Source of the DNA: Enterobacter sp. kpr-6
GTDB lineage: Bacteria; Pseudomonadota; Gammaproteobacteria; Enterobacterales; Enterobacteriaceae
Assembly (NCBI RefSeq): GCF_900116015.1
Contig: NZ_FOYH01000003.1
Location: 62,001 to 126,000 of the forward strand
DNA: 64,000 nt
Direction of reading: 5' to 3'
Made by a program: the position numbers and the translations under genes
Notes under the pieces: generated by a model
Seen by the model: the letters and a program-made list of their open reading frames with translations, nothing else
The model's database searches: none
What the model was told of the DNA's origin: nothing
Shown: in pieces, positions 53,610 through 64,000 of the stretch
Numbering within the stretch: the stretch's first letter is position 1
How the letters are laid out: every line of letters starts with the position of its first letter

Positions 53610-55103
53610 TTACCGCGACAACTCTTCTACCAGCTTCTCGTCTTTCTCATCGCCCGCCTGCACCGGCGCGGTGCTGTGGATCGCATGAACGCGCTTACGC
53701 ACACCAAACCAGCCAGCCACCAGCAGTACCGCAATAAACGGAATAGAAGCAATAGTGTAGGTGCCGTTCGGGTAATCCAGCGCCATCAGCACCAGCACGC
53801 TGAACAGGAACAGCAGCGTCAGCCATGCGGTAACCGGCGCACCCGGCAGTTTAAATGCGACATCAGCCACTTTGCCTTCATTAATGGCTTTGCGCAGTTT
53901 CATCTGGCAGACCACGATAAACGCCCAGGATGCGATGATCCCCAGTGCCGCCACGTTCAGCACAATCTCGAACACGCTGGCCGGAACCAGGTAGTTCAGC
54001 AGCACGCCGAAGACGTAAATCACCAGCGTCGCCAGTATGCCCGCATATGGCACATGCTGTTTGCTCATTTTAGACATGAACTTCGGCGCAGAGCCGCCCA
54101 TCGACATCGAGCGCAGAATACGGCCGGTAGAGTAGAGGCCGGAGTTAAGGCTGGAGAGCGCCGCCGTCAGCACCACCATATTCATGATGTCGCCGATATA
54201 CGGCACGCCGAGTTTGGAGAAGAAGGTCACAAACGGGCTTTGACCCGCCTGGTAAGCATTCCACGGCAGCAACAGCACCAGCAGAACCACGGAGCCGACA
54301 TAGAACAGGCCGATACGCCAGATCACGCTGTTGATCGCTTTAGGCACCATGGTCTGCGGATCTTTACATTCGCCTGCCGCCGTACCGACCAGCTCAATAG
54401 AGGCAAAGGCAAAGACCACGCCCTGTACCAGCACCAGTGCAGGCAGCAGGCCGTGCGGGAAGAAGCCGCCGTTATCAGTGATCAAATGGAAGCCGGTCGC
54501 ACCGCCGTCCAGCGGTTTACCGGTGCCGAGGAAAATCGTACCGACAATCAGGAACACCACAATCGCCAGCACTTTTACCAGCGCGAACCAGAACTCCATC
54601 TCAGCGAACCACTTCACGCCGATCATGTTCATGGTGCCGACAATCGCCAGCGCGCCCAGCGCAAACACCCACTGCGGCACATCGCCAAACGCACCCCAGT
54701 AATGCATATACAGCGCGACGGCGGTGATATCCACAATCCCGGTCATCGCCCAGTTAATGAAGTACATCCAGCCCGCAACGAATGCCGCTTTCTCACCCAA
54801 AAACTCACGGGCGTAAGAGACGAAGCTGCCGCTGGAAGGGCGGTGTAACACCAGTTCGCCCAGCGCACGCAGAATAAAGAACGAAAAAATACCGCACACC
54901 AGATAAACGATGGCCAGTGACGGGCCAGCCATTTGCAGTCGCGCGCCTGCGCCTAAAAATAACCCCGTCCCGATTGCCCCGCCGATGGCTATCATCTGCA
55001 CCTGACGGTTGCCCATCGCTTTGCTGTAACCCTCTTCATGAGAGTTGAGCCAGCGACGTTTTGCAGCCTGATGCTCCGCTGCGCTGTTGTTGCTTGTTTT
55101 CAT
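53610..55103 (-). CDS. ansP: L-asparagine permease AnsP
   Basis: A 497-residue amino acid-polyamine-organocation permease (E. coli AnsP 499). About twelve helices are visible, starting with the family signature MIAIGGAIGTGLFLGAGARL (about residue 37) and SYAREFLGEKAAFVAGWMYF. It imports asparagine by proton symport. Both termini are cytoplasmic and charged. It converges with yncE, with a REP-like pair between them. AGGTAACA precedes the ATG. Confidence 0.94.
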   Translation of the reverse strand: MKTSNNSAAEHQAAKRRWLNSHEEGYSKAMGNRQVQMIAIGGAIGTGLFLGAGARLQMAGPSLAIVYLVCGIFSFFILRALGELVLHRPSSGSFVSYAREFLGEKAAFVAGWMYFINWAMTGIVDITAVALYMHYWGAFGDVPQWVFALGALAIVGTMNMIGVKWFAEMEFWFALVKVLAIVVFLIVGTIFLGTGKPLDGGATGFHLITDNGGFFPHGLLPALVLVQGVVFAFASIELVGTAAGECKDPQTMVPKAINSVIWRIGLFYVGSVVLLVLLLPWNAYQAGQSPFVTFFSKLGVPYIGDIMNMVVLTAALSSLNSGLYSTGRILRSMSMGGSAPKFMSKMSKQHVPYAGILATLVIYVFGVLLNYLVPASVFEIVLNVAALGIIASWAFIVVCQMKLRKAINEGKVADVAFKLPGAPVTAWLTLLFLFSVLVLMALDYPNGTYTIASIPFIAVLLVAGWFGVRKRVHAIHSTAPVQAGDEKDEKLVEELSR

Positions 55104-57435
<2,332 letters not shown>

Positions 57436-57578
57436 TCATAGATTATCCCGGTTTACCCGAATTACCGCCAGCAATCGCCCTTAGCCACTTTTTAGCTTTC
57501 CAAATGTAAATTAATTGTTTCACACAAGTTTCAAGCCCATTTATTAATGGTGACATGTTAAGCAAAGTGAGTGTGCGC

Positions 57579-58595
57579 ATGTCATATCGTCTGAGTCTTC
57601 TGGATAAAAGTCCCCTCGCTGAAGGTGAAACCGCAAAAGAGGCGCTGGCGCGTACGTTGCAACTGGCGAAGCTGGCGGACGACTGGGGTTATCACCGTTT
57701 CTGGGTGGCGGAACACCACAACACTGCGCAACTCGCCAGCCCGTCGCCGGAGCTGGTTATCGCCTGGATTATCGGCCAAACCCGGCGCATTCGCGTCGGT
57801 TCCGGCGGCGTAATGCTGCAACATTACAGCCCCTATAAAGTCGCGGAAAATTTCAATCTGCTGGCATCGCTTGCGCCGGGGCGAATCGATCTGGGCGTCG
57901 GCAAAGCGCCGGGCGGTCTGCCGCTCTCAACGAAGGCGTTGCAGCAGGGCGTGCATAGTGATGAAAAGGGCACTTTTGCCGATCAACTGGCGCAACTGGA
58001 TCACTGGCTGTCGCTGTCGGTCAGTGAGCAGGATGCCGAAAGCGTGCTTGCCACGCCGGTGCCGCCGCACCGCGTCGACGGGTTTTTACTCGGCGCGAGT
58101 CTTGAAAGCGCGCGTCTGGCCGCCTCTCTCGACTGGAATTTCGTCTTTGCCGCCCATCTTAACGGCGACAAAACCCTGCTGCGCGAGGTGCTCCGCGCCT
58201 GGCAGAAAAGCAGCGCGCGCAACACGCTGGTTGCCGTGCAGGTGATCGTCGCCCCGACCCAGGAGCAGGCCGACCGGCTGGCTGCACAGGTGGAAGTGTG
58301 GGGCGTGGAACTGGCAAACGGTCAGCGCGTCACCGTGGCGAGCGAATCCCAGGCGCAGGCTTTTGCGCGGCAGGCGGGCAGCCCGGCGAAGCAGATCGTG
58401 CGCCGCGAATCCGCGTTAATTAAAGGCACCGCGCAAAGCGTGCTCGCCGCCCTCGACGATCTGCACCGCGACTACGGCATCGACGAGTTCATCATCGACA
58501 CGCCGGTGGCGGAAGGCCAGCCGCGTTTCGACTCCCTGCGTCTGCTGGCTGACGCCCATGCGCGGGCGAACGCGTTGCAGGAGGTCGCCGGATGA
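57579..58595 (+). CDS. LLM-class flavin-dependent monooxygenase (MsnO8/YtmO-like)
   Basis: A 338-residue luciferase-like TIM-barrel protein. It starts MSYRLSLLDKSPLAEGETA, and shows RFWVAEHHNTAQLASPSPEL, RIRVGSGGVMLQHYSPYKVAE and LGASLESARLAA, all typical of the group that includes B. subtilis YtmO (CmoO) and E. coli YhbW. It uses reduced FMN supplied by a separate reductase. An in-frame ATG at 57555 would add eight residues. The stop overlaps the deacylase ATG (ATGA). First gene of the putative S-alkylcysteine salvage operon. Confidence 0.9.
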   Translation: MSYRLSLLDKSPLAEGETAKEALARTLQLAKLADDWGYHRFWVAEHHNTAQLASPSPELVIAWIIGQTRRIRVGSGGVMLQHYSPYKVAENFNLLASLAPGRIDLGVGKAPGGLPLSTKALQQGVHSDEKGTFADQLAQLDHWLSLSVSEQDAESVLATPVPPHRVDGFLLGASLESARLAASLDWNFVFAAHLNGDKTLLREVLRAWQKSSARNTLVAVQVIVAPTQEQADRLAAQVEVWGVELANGQRVTVASESQAQAFARQAGSPAKQIVRRESALIKGTAQSVLAALDDLHRDYGIDEFIIDTPVAEGQPRFDSLRLLADAHARANALQEVAG

Positions 58596-59710
58596 GTTTT
58601 GCAGAGCAGTTAATCGACTGGCGGCGCGAGCTGCACCAGCACCCGGAACTGTCGCTGGAAGAATTTGAAACTACCCGCCGCGTCCGGCAGTGGCTGGAAG
58701 CTGCCGGACTGCGCCTGCTGCCGTACGATCTGCCGACCGGCGTGGTCGCGGAAGTGGGTGCGGGGGAAAAAATTATCGCGCTGCGGGCGGATATCGACGC
58801 GCTGCCGATTGCCGAAACCAGCGGCGTGCCGTTTAGCTCGTTAAACCCCGGCGTCATGCACGCCTGCGGACACGATGTGCACACCAGCGTAATGCTCGGT
58901 GCCGCGTTATTACTGAAACAAAACGAGCAGACCCTGGCCGGAAAAGTGCGCATTTTATTTCAGCCCGCCGAAGAAAATTTTGGCGGCGCAAAGCGGCTGA
59001 TAAAAGCCGGGGCGCTGGAGGGCGTCAGCGCGATTTTTGGGATGCATAACGAACCGGGATTAGCGGTAGGAGAATTCGCCACGCGCGGCGGGGCGTTTTA
59101 CGCCAACGTCGATCGCTTTGCGATCCAGGTCAACGGCAAAGGCGCGCACGCGGCGCGGCCACACGAAGGCAACGACGCCATTTTGCTGGCAAGTCAGCTG
59201 GTGAATGCCCTGCAAAGCGTCGCCAGCCGCAACGTGAATACGCTGGATTCGGTGGTACTGAGCGTCACGCGCATCGCGGGCGGCAACACCTGGAACGTGC
59301 TGCCGGAAAACGTCGAACTGGAAGGCACGCTGCGCACCCACAAACGCGCGGTGCGCCAGCAGGTGAAAAATCGCGTCAATGAGATCGCCGCCGGACTCGG
59401 GCAGGCGTTCGGCGCGGAGATCGCCGTCACCTGGTTCGACGGCCCGCAGGCGTTAGTCAACGATGAAAAATGGGCAGCGTTTGCCCGCGACGTCGCCGAC
59501 TGGCACGGCTACCGCACCCATCATGCCGACCTGCATATGGGCGGCGAAGATTTTGCCGTCTATCTGCAACATATTCCCGGCGCGTTCGTCAGCATCGGCA
59601 GCGCCAGCCAGTACGGTTTGCATCATCCGGCGTTTAATCCTGATGAAGCGCTACTCGAAGGCGCGGCGCGTTATTTCGCGCTGCTGGCTGAAAAGGCGTT
59701 ATTACAATAA
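58592..59710 (+). CDS. M20-family amidohydrolase (N-acyl amino acid deacylase, SndA/HipO-like)
   Basis: A 372-residue M20D peptidase/amidohydrolase. Metal-site motifs: HACGHDVHTSVMLGAA (His, Asp), FQPAEENFGGAKRLI (catalytic Glu), FGMHNEPGL (His) and MGGEDFAVYL near the C terminus; the dimerisation domain begins at ANVDRFAIQVNGKGAHAARP. Relatives include hippurate hydrolases and B. subtilis SndA, which deacetylates N-acetylcysteine derivatives. Within this operon it would release cysteine from its N-acetyl form. Overlaps the upstream gene by four bases; followed 19 bases later by the NtaA-type monooxygenase. Confidence 0.92.
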   Translation: MSFAEQLIDWRRELHQHPELSLEEFETTRRVRQWLEAAGLRLLPYDLPTGVVAEVGAGEKIIALRADIDALPIAETSGVPFSSLNPGVMHACGHDVHTSVMLGAALLLKQNEQTLAGKVRILFQPAEENFGGAKRLIKAGALEGVSAIFGMHNEPGLAVGEFATRGGAFYANVDRFAIQVNGKGAHAARPHEGNDAILLASQLVNALQSVASRNVNTLDSVVLSVTRIAGGNTWNVLPENVELEGTLRTHKRAVRQQVKNRVNEIAAGLGQAFGAEIAVTWFDGPQALVNDEKWAAFARDVADWHGYRTHHADLHMGGEDFAVYLQHIPGAFVSIGSASQYGLHHPAFNPDEALLEGAARYFALLAEKALLQ

Positions 59711-59729
59711 TTCTGATTGAGGACATTCT

Positions 59730-61049
59730 ATGGCAAGCGCAAGACAATTACGGCTGGGCACAATTCTGCATGGCGCGTCCGGGAATATGTCCGCCTGGCG
59801 ACACCCGGCAGCCGCTGCCGACGCCAGTATTAATTTCGATTTCGTCAAAGAGACAGCATTAAAAGCCGAGCAGGGGAAACTGGATTTTTTATTTGTCGCC
59901 GACGGCCTCTATATTAATGAAAAATCCATTCCGCATTTTCTTAATCGCTTTGAACCGCTGACGGTATTATCGGCGCTCGCCAGCCTGACCACACACCTGG
60001 GGCTGGTCGCCACGCTCTCCACCTCTTACAGCGAGCCGTTTACCGTAGCGCGCCAGTTCGCCAGCCTCGACCATTTAAGCAATGGGCGCGCGGGCTGGAA
60101 CGTGGTGACTTCGCCGCTGGAAGGCTCCGCGAAAAATTTCTCCCGCGATAAACACCCGGAGCATGCGCTGCGTTACCGCATTGCCGATGAATATCTCGAC
60201 GTGGTGAAAGGGCTATGGGATTCCTGGGAAGAAGACGCCTTCGTGCGCAATAAAGAGAGCGGGCAATTCTTTGATGCGGATAAATTACACACCCTTAATC
60301 ATGAAGGGGAATTTTTTAAGGTCGCCGGGCCGCTGAATATTGGCCGCACGCCGCAGGGCAGGCCGATTGTATTTCAGGCGGGCGCATCCGATGACGGTAA
60401 AAAATTAGCCGCGAAACATGCCGACGCCATATTTACCCATCATGAAACGTTAGATGAAGCCAAAGCCTTTTATCGCGACGTTAAATTACAGCTTGAAACC
60501 AACGGGCGTCATGCCGATCAGTTGCATATTTTCCAGGGCGTCAGCGTGATTGTCGGAAAAGACGCGGCGGATGTGGAAGCCCAGTATCAGACCACCGCCG
60601 CGCTGGTGTCGATTACCGACGCGCTGAATTATCTGGGACGTTATTTCGAGCATCACGATTTCAGCCAGTATCCGCTGGATGAATCTTTCCCGGATCTCGG
60701 CGAGCTGGGGCAAAACAGCTTTCGCAGCACCACCGATGAAATCAAACGCAACGCCCGCGAGCGCGGTCTGACGCTGCGCCAGGTGGCGCTGGAAGCCGCT
60801 TCGCCGCGTCCGCGCTTTGCCGGTACGCCGGAGGAGGTCGCCGACGGGCTGGAACAGTGGTTCAGCCAGTACGCCGCCGACGGTTTCATCATTCAGGGCG
60901 GCACGCCCGATACTTTCCCGCGTTTCGTTGACCAGGTGGTACCGCTGTTGCAGGCGCGCGGATTATTCCGCACCGATTACCCCGGCACCACGCTGCGTGA
61001 AAGTCTGGGCCTGGATGCGCCCGTTAATCAGTTTATAAAAACAAAATAG
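59730..61049 (+). CDS. NtaA/SnaA/DszA-family flavin monooxygenase (YtnJ-like)
   Basis: A 439-residue FMNH2-dependent monooxygenase of the NtaA/SnaA/SoxA/DszA family. Motifs in order: [66 protein letters not shown] and [15 protein letters not shown]. These enzymes oxidise carbons next to N or S; the B. subtilis homolog YtnJ (CmoJ) takes part in cleaving S-modified N-acetylcysteine. Good ribosome site (TGAGGA). Central catalytic gene of the operon if the S-alkylcysteine reading is right. Confidence 0.92.
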   Translation: MASARQLRLGTILHGASGNMSAWRHPAAAADASINFDFVKETALKAEQGKLDFLFVADGLYINEKSIPHFLNRFEPLTVLSALASLTTHLGLVATLSTSYSEPFTVARQFASLDHLSNGRAGWNVVTSPLEGSAKNFSRDKHPEHALRYRIADEYLDVVKGLWDSWEEDAFVRNKESGQFFDADKLHTLNHEGEFFKVAGPLNIGRTPQGRPIVFQAGASDDGKKLAAKHADAIFTHHETLDEAKAFYRDVKLQLETNGRHADQLHIFQGVSVIVGKDAADVEAQYQTTAALVSITDALNYLGRYFEHHDFSQYPLDESFPDLGELGQNSFRSTTDEIKRNARERGLTLRQVALEAASPRPRFAGTPEEVADGLEQWFSQYAADGFIIQGGTPDTFPRFVDQVVPLLQARGLFRTDYPGTTLRESLGLDAPVNQFIKTK

Positions 61050-61059
61050 AGAACCCGCT

Positions 61060-61992
61060 ATGCAGAAAACATCGCTTTTACTGGCTATGACGCTCGCCCT
61101 GACGCCGCTGGCGTATGCAAAAGAGGTGACGATTAACGGCACGGGCGTGAGCCTGGACGCCAATAAAACCCCGATCAACACGGCGGCGAATCCGCAGGCC
61201 ATCGCGCAGTTGCCAAAAGATCACCGCTTCGTGCAGCCGGGCAAATTCACCGTGGCAGTTGCCGCGCTGAACTCGCCGCCGTTAACCGTTTTTGCTGACG
61301 ACAACAAAACCCTGCTCGGCAGCGAGGTGGATATCGCCCGCCTGGTGGCCGACAGCCTCGGGCTTGAACTCAACGTAGTGCCGACTTCGTGGGAAGACTG
61401 GCCGCTCGGCGTCACCTCCGGGAAATATGACGCGGCGATCAGCAACATCACCGTCACCAAAGAGCGCAAAGAGAAGTTTGATTTCGCCACTTACCGCAAG
61501 GACTCGCTGGGCTTTTACGTGAAATCCACCAGTCCGATTAAATCGATTGAAAAGGCCGAAGACATTGCCGGGCTGCGGATCATCGTCGGATCCGGCACCA
61601 ATCAGGAAGCGATCCTGCTGGCGTGGGACAAAGAGAATCAGAAGAAGGGCCTGAAGCCGTTTACCCCGGTGTATACCAAAGATGATGCCGCGCAGACGCT
61701 GGCGATCCAGTCCGGTCGCGCCGACGCCTTTTTTGGCCCGAACGTGATTGGCGCATGGAAAGCCGCGCTGACGCAAAAAACTAAACTGGTGGGCAGCGTG
61801 GACGGCGGCTGGCCGAAAGCGGCGCACATCGCCGTGACGCTGAAAAAAGGCAGCGGCCTTGCCGAACCGGTGCAGACCGCGCTTAACGGCGTCATCAAAA
61901 ACGGCGACTACCAGAAAGTACTGGCGCGCTGGGGCGAAGACATTGAGCGCATTCCCGCGTCGGAAATCAACCCGCCAGGCCTTGGCGATTAA
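61060..61992 (+). CDS. Periplasmic amino-acid-binding protein (SBP family 3, TcyJ/YtmJ-like)
   Basis: A 310-residue family 3 binding protein with signal peptide MQKTSLLLAMTLALTPLAYA. After a distinctive N-terminal segment (KEVTINGTGVSLDANKTPIN) comes the usual lobe pattern: FTVAVAALNSPPLTVFADDN, GSEVDIARLVADSLGLELN, YDAAISNITVTKERKEKFDF. It is longer than HisJ-type proteins because of this N-terminal extension. It precedes the acetyltransferase, permease and ATPase genes and delivers their substrate, presumably a cysteine derivative. Confidence 0.92.
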   Translation: MQKTSLLLAMTLALTPLAYAKEVTINGTGVSLDANKTPINTAANPQAIAQLPKDHRFVQPGKFTVAVAALNSPPLTVFADDNKTLLGSEVDIARLVADSLGLELNVVPTSWEDWPLGVTSGKYDAAISNITVTKERKEKFDFATYRKDSLGFYVKSTSPIKSIEKAEDIAGLRIIVGSGTNQEAILLAWDKENQKKGLKPFTPVYTKDDAAQTLAIQSGRADAFFGPNVIGAWKAALTQKTKLVGSVDGGWPKAAHIAVTLKKGSGLAEPVQTALNGVIKNGDYQKVLARWGEDIERIPASEINPPGLGD

Positions 61993-62002
61993 GGAGCGGC
62001 AG

Positions 62003-62509
62003 ATGAGCGAACACTTCCGCGACGTCTCCCCGGAGGCGTCTGAACTTCAGCCCGTGCTTAACGGCCTGTTTGCCGAGTACGCCGCACGCTACGGCGATTA
62101 TTTTGCCAAAGACGCTGAGGTGGAACTGACCGAATGGTATTTGCCGCCGCAGGGGTTGTTTATCGTGCTGGAGCGCGACGGGAAAATCATCGCCACCGGC
62201 GCGTATAAACCTTTCGATGCGCATACCGCTGAAATCAAGCGCATCTGGACCGACAAAACCCTGCGCCAGCAGGGGCTGGCGGCGCGGGTGGTGCAGGAAC
62301 TGGAGCGCCGCGCGGTACTTGCAGGCTACAGCCGCATCTACCTGACCACCGGCTTTCGCCAGCCGGAAGCGGTACGGCTCTATTTAAGTCAGGGCTATGA
62401 CGCGCAATTTGATTTACAGCGCGACCCGGAAACCTACAGTCTGCCGCCGTTTGACGGGCGGCTGCGCTTCACCAAAGCGCTTAGCGTGGCACTGGGCAAA
62501 TCGGCCTGA
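62003..62509 (+). CDS. GNAT-family N-acetyltransferase (SnaA/YtmI-like)
   Basis: A 168-residue acetyltransferase with the acetyl-CoA loop RIWTDKTLRQQGLAARVVQE (about residues 78-97) and a C-terminal TTGFRQPEAVRLYLSQGYDA. The ATG at 62003 has AAGGAGCGG 3 to 11 bases upstream; an earlier in-frame start lies inside the binding-protein gene and is rejected. In the B. subtilis operon the equivalent gene, ytmI (snaA), acetylates S-alkylcysteines before oxidation, and that is the likely role here. Confidence 0.88.
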   Translation: MSEHFRDVSPEASELQPVLNGLFAEYAARYGDYFAKDAEVELTEWYLPPQGLFIVLERDGKIIATGAYKPFDAHTAEIKRIWTDKTLRQQGLAARVVQELERRAVLAGYSRIYLTTGFRQPEAVRLYLSQGYDAQFDLQRDPETYSLPPFDGRLRFTKALSVALGKSA

Positions 62510-62518
62510 GGAGAAACA

Positions 62519-63445
62519 ATGAACAGATCTGAACCCATCAAAGTGGTGCCCGCGCGCTATCCGCTGCGTGTCGTCGGTGCGGTGGTGGCGCTGCTGGTGC
62601 TGGCGATTGTTGTGCAGTCCGTGGCGTTTAATCCGCGCTGGGAGTGGAGCGTGTTTGCGCGCTGGTTTTTCGATCCGGTGATCCTCGAAGGGCTGGGGCA
62701 AACGCTGCTGCTGACCCTGCTGGGTACGGTGCTGAGCGTGATTTTCGGCGGCGTGCTGGCCCTCGCCAGGCTCTCATCGTCGTGGCTGTTAAGCAGCCTG
62801 GCGTGGGGCTACATCTGGCTGTTTCGTTCGCTGCCGCTGATCGTGGTGCTGATCATCCTCTATAACTTTTCGTACCTGTACGACACGCTTACCGTCGGCA
62901 TTCCCTTTACCGGTATCAACTGGGCGAGTTACGAAACCATCAACGTGCTCGGGCAGTTTTCCACCGCCGTGGTGGGGCTGACGCTGGTGCAGAGCGCCTA
63001 TACCGCCGAGATTATTCGCGGGGGATTTTTGGGTGTCGATCACGGGCAATATGAAGCTGCCGCCGCGCTTGGACTGCCCGCCAGTCGCCGCACACTGCGC
63101 ATCATTCTGCCCCAGGCGTTGCGCACGATTTTGCCGTCCGGCTTTAACGAGATCATCAGTCTCGCCAAAGGCACGGCAATGGTGTACGTGTTGGCGATGC
63201 CGGAACTGTTCTACACCATTCAGATGATCTACAACCGCACCCAGGAAGTGATCCCGCTGCTGATGGTCGGTGCCGCGTGGTATCTGGTGATCACCAGCGT
63301 GCTGTCTCTTATTCAGCATCTGGTCGAGCGCTGGATTGCCCGCAGCGAACGCCGCTCGGCCATTAATAGCGTGCGGGTCGCCCGCGCAGCCGCGCCGGGA
63401 CGCGTCGCCCAACCACAGGAGCCTGTCCATGCACACCTCTCATGA
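62519..63445 (+). CDS. Polar amino-acid ABC transporter permease (HisM/TcyL family)
   Basis: A 308-residue inner-membrane permease with about five helices. The N-terminal helix is VVGAVVALLVLAIVVQSVAF, and the domain has GLGQTLLLTLLGTVLSVIFG and the ATPase-contact loop EAAAALGLPASRRTLRIILP. It ends with a long charged tail (WIARSERRSAINSVRVARAA). Only one permease is present, so it would function as a homodimer. GAGGAG precedes the ATG. The 3' end overlaps the ATPase gene by 17 bases. Confidence 0.93.
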   Translation: MNRSEPIKVVPARYPLRVVGAVVALLVLAIVVQSVAFNPRWEWSVFARWFFDPVILEGLGQTLLLTLLGTVLSVIFGGVLALARLSSSWLLSSLAWGYIWLFRSLPLIVVLIILYNFSYLYDTLTVGIPFTGINWASYETINVLGQFSTAVVGLTLVQSAYTAEIIRGGFLGVDHGQYEAAAALGLPASRRTLRIILPQALRTILPSGFNEIISLAKGTAMVYVLAMPELFYTIQMIYNRTQEVIPLLMVGAAWYLVITSVLSLIQHLVERWIARSERRSAINSVRVARAAAPGRVAQPQEPVHAHLS

Positions 63446-64000
63446 AGGCCATATTTCGATTACCGGCGTCAGCAAATATTTTGGTCGGCATAAAGCGCTC
63501 GACGATATCTCGCTGGAGTTAGCGCCGGGCTCGGTGACGGTGATCCTGGGGCCGTCCGGTTCCGGCAAATCCACGCTGTTGCGAGCAATTAACCACCTTG
63601 AGCGCGTCGATGAAGGTTTTATCCAGATCGACGGCGACTACATTGGCTACCGCCGTCAGGGGGACAAACTCTATGAACTGAAGGAAAAGGAGATCCTGCG
63701 CCAGCGCGTCAATGTCGGTTACGTGTTCCAGAACTTCAATCTGTTCCCGCATCTGACGGTGCTGGAGAACCTGATCGAAGCGCCCATCGCCCACAAACAA
63801 CTGAGCCGCAAAGCGGCCATTGAGCGGGCGTATGAATTGCTCGATGTGGTGGGCCTGCGCAATAAAGCCGATGCCTGGTCGCGGCATCTTTCCGGCGGTC
63901 AGCAACAGCGCATTGCCATCGCCCGCGCGCTGGCGCTGCGCCCCAGAGTGATGCTGTTCGACGAACCCACCTCGGCGCTCGATCCCGAACTGGTGGGCGA
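63429..64000 (+). CDS. Polar amino-acid ABC transporter ATPase, 3' end outside window
   Basis: The first 190 codons of an ABC ATPase of the HisP/GlnQ/TcyN type; the gene runs off the right edge. Walker A GPSGSGKSTLLRA lies around residue 41, the Q-loop in GYVFQNFNLFPHLTV, the signature LSGGQQQRIAIARAL about residue 157 onward and Walker B VMLFDEPTSALDP just before the edge. The ATG at 63429 lies inside the permease gene (17-base overlap, in a different frame); the next ATG at 63442 is out of frame. It energises the permease encoded upstream. Confidence 0.92.
   Translation, partial: MHTSHEGHISITGVSKYFGRHKALDDISLELAPGSVTVILGPSGSGKSTLLRAINHLERVDEGFIQIDGDYIGYRRQGDKLYELKEKEILRQRVNVGYVFQNFNLFPHLTVLENLIEAPIAHKQLSRKAAIERAYELLDVVGLRNKADAWSRHLSGGQQQRIAIARALALRPRVMLFDEPTSALDPELVG

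Noticed and set aside
53676..54848. 390-codon open frame opposite ansP
   Set aside because: Low-complexity His/Arg/Gln-rich translation typical of an antisense shadow of a membrane-protein gene.
61859..62002. Upstream start for the GNAT gene
   Set aside because: It lies inside the binding-protein gene; ATG 62003 has AAGGAG and gives the expected acetyltransferase length.

Overview
This GC-rich window is a chromosomal segment from a member of the Enterobacteriaceae, most like Enterobacter, Leclercia, Lelliottia, Kosakonia or a close relative. Its backbone follows, in order, the Escherichia coli block ydcJ(hglS)-opgD-rimL-ydcK-tehAB-ydcL-ydcO-sutR-rlhA-ydcR-ydcSTUV-patD-ortT-ydcY-ydcZ-mnaT-curA-mcbR-yncD-yncE-ansP. 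Many protein lengths equal or nearly equal the E. coli ones I recall, which also fixes several start codons. No rRNA, tRNA, CRISPR array, insertion sequence or prophage is visible. Genus-level assignment is inference.

Layout. Bases 1-5.8 kb: hglS (enters from the left edge), a type B carboxylesterase, and a LysR regulator divergent from a methionine-type aminotransferase plus an amino-acid-binding protein. 5.8-18.5 kb: opgD, rimL/ydcK, tehAB, a peptidase T-like gene divergent from an orphan DppA-like binding protein, ydcL, an EamA exporter divergent from an AraC regulator, and ydcO divergent from sutR. 18.5-26.8 kb: rlhA, a cyanide-insensitive-type bd oxidase operon (cioA-cioB-42-aa DUF2474 protein), a HigBA/NadS-type toxin-antitoxin where E. 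coli carries hicAB, ydcR, and an AT-rich islet with a Tlde1/DUF2778 L,D-transpeptidase-like toxin and a small membrane protein. 26.8-33.6 kb: ydcSTUV-patD, then two 57-aa OrtT/GhoT-family membrane toxin genes flanking a 2H phosphoesterase. 33.6-45.3 kb: a PemB-like pectinesterase lipoprotein, srfABC, a second DppA-like binding protein, ydcY, a Phd-Doc module, ydcZ and mnaT. 45.4-55.1 kb: an XRE-cupin regulator, curA, mcbR, a chemoreceptor, yncD (pqqU), yncE and ansP. 55.5-64 kb: an aldo/keto reductase, a LysR regulator, and a divergent operon of two flavin monooxygenases, an M20 deacylase, an acetyltransferase and a polar-amino-acid ABC transporter (ATPase cut by the right edge).

The last operon has the gene content of the LysR-controlled Bacillus subtilis ytmI-type operon and probably salvages sulfur from S-modified cysteines: import, N-acetylation, oxidative C-S cleavage, deacetylation. 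ydcSTUV-patD imports and oxidises putrescine-type compounds. Accessory cargo sits at backbone junctions, and much of it is toxin-like: HigBA, Tlde1 pair, OrtT pair with the 2H enzyme, SrfABC and Phd-Doc.

The most unusual arrangement is ortT-like / 2H phosphoesterase / ortT. The 2H gene is tail-to-tail with the first toxin gene and shares a 93-bp divergent promoter region, containing a perfect FNR-type site, with the second. Six intergenic clusters of a REP-like palindrome (core CCCTCTCCC..GGGAGAGGG) mark gene ends across the window.
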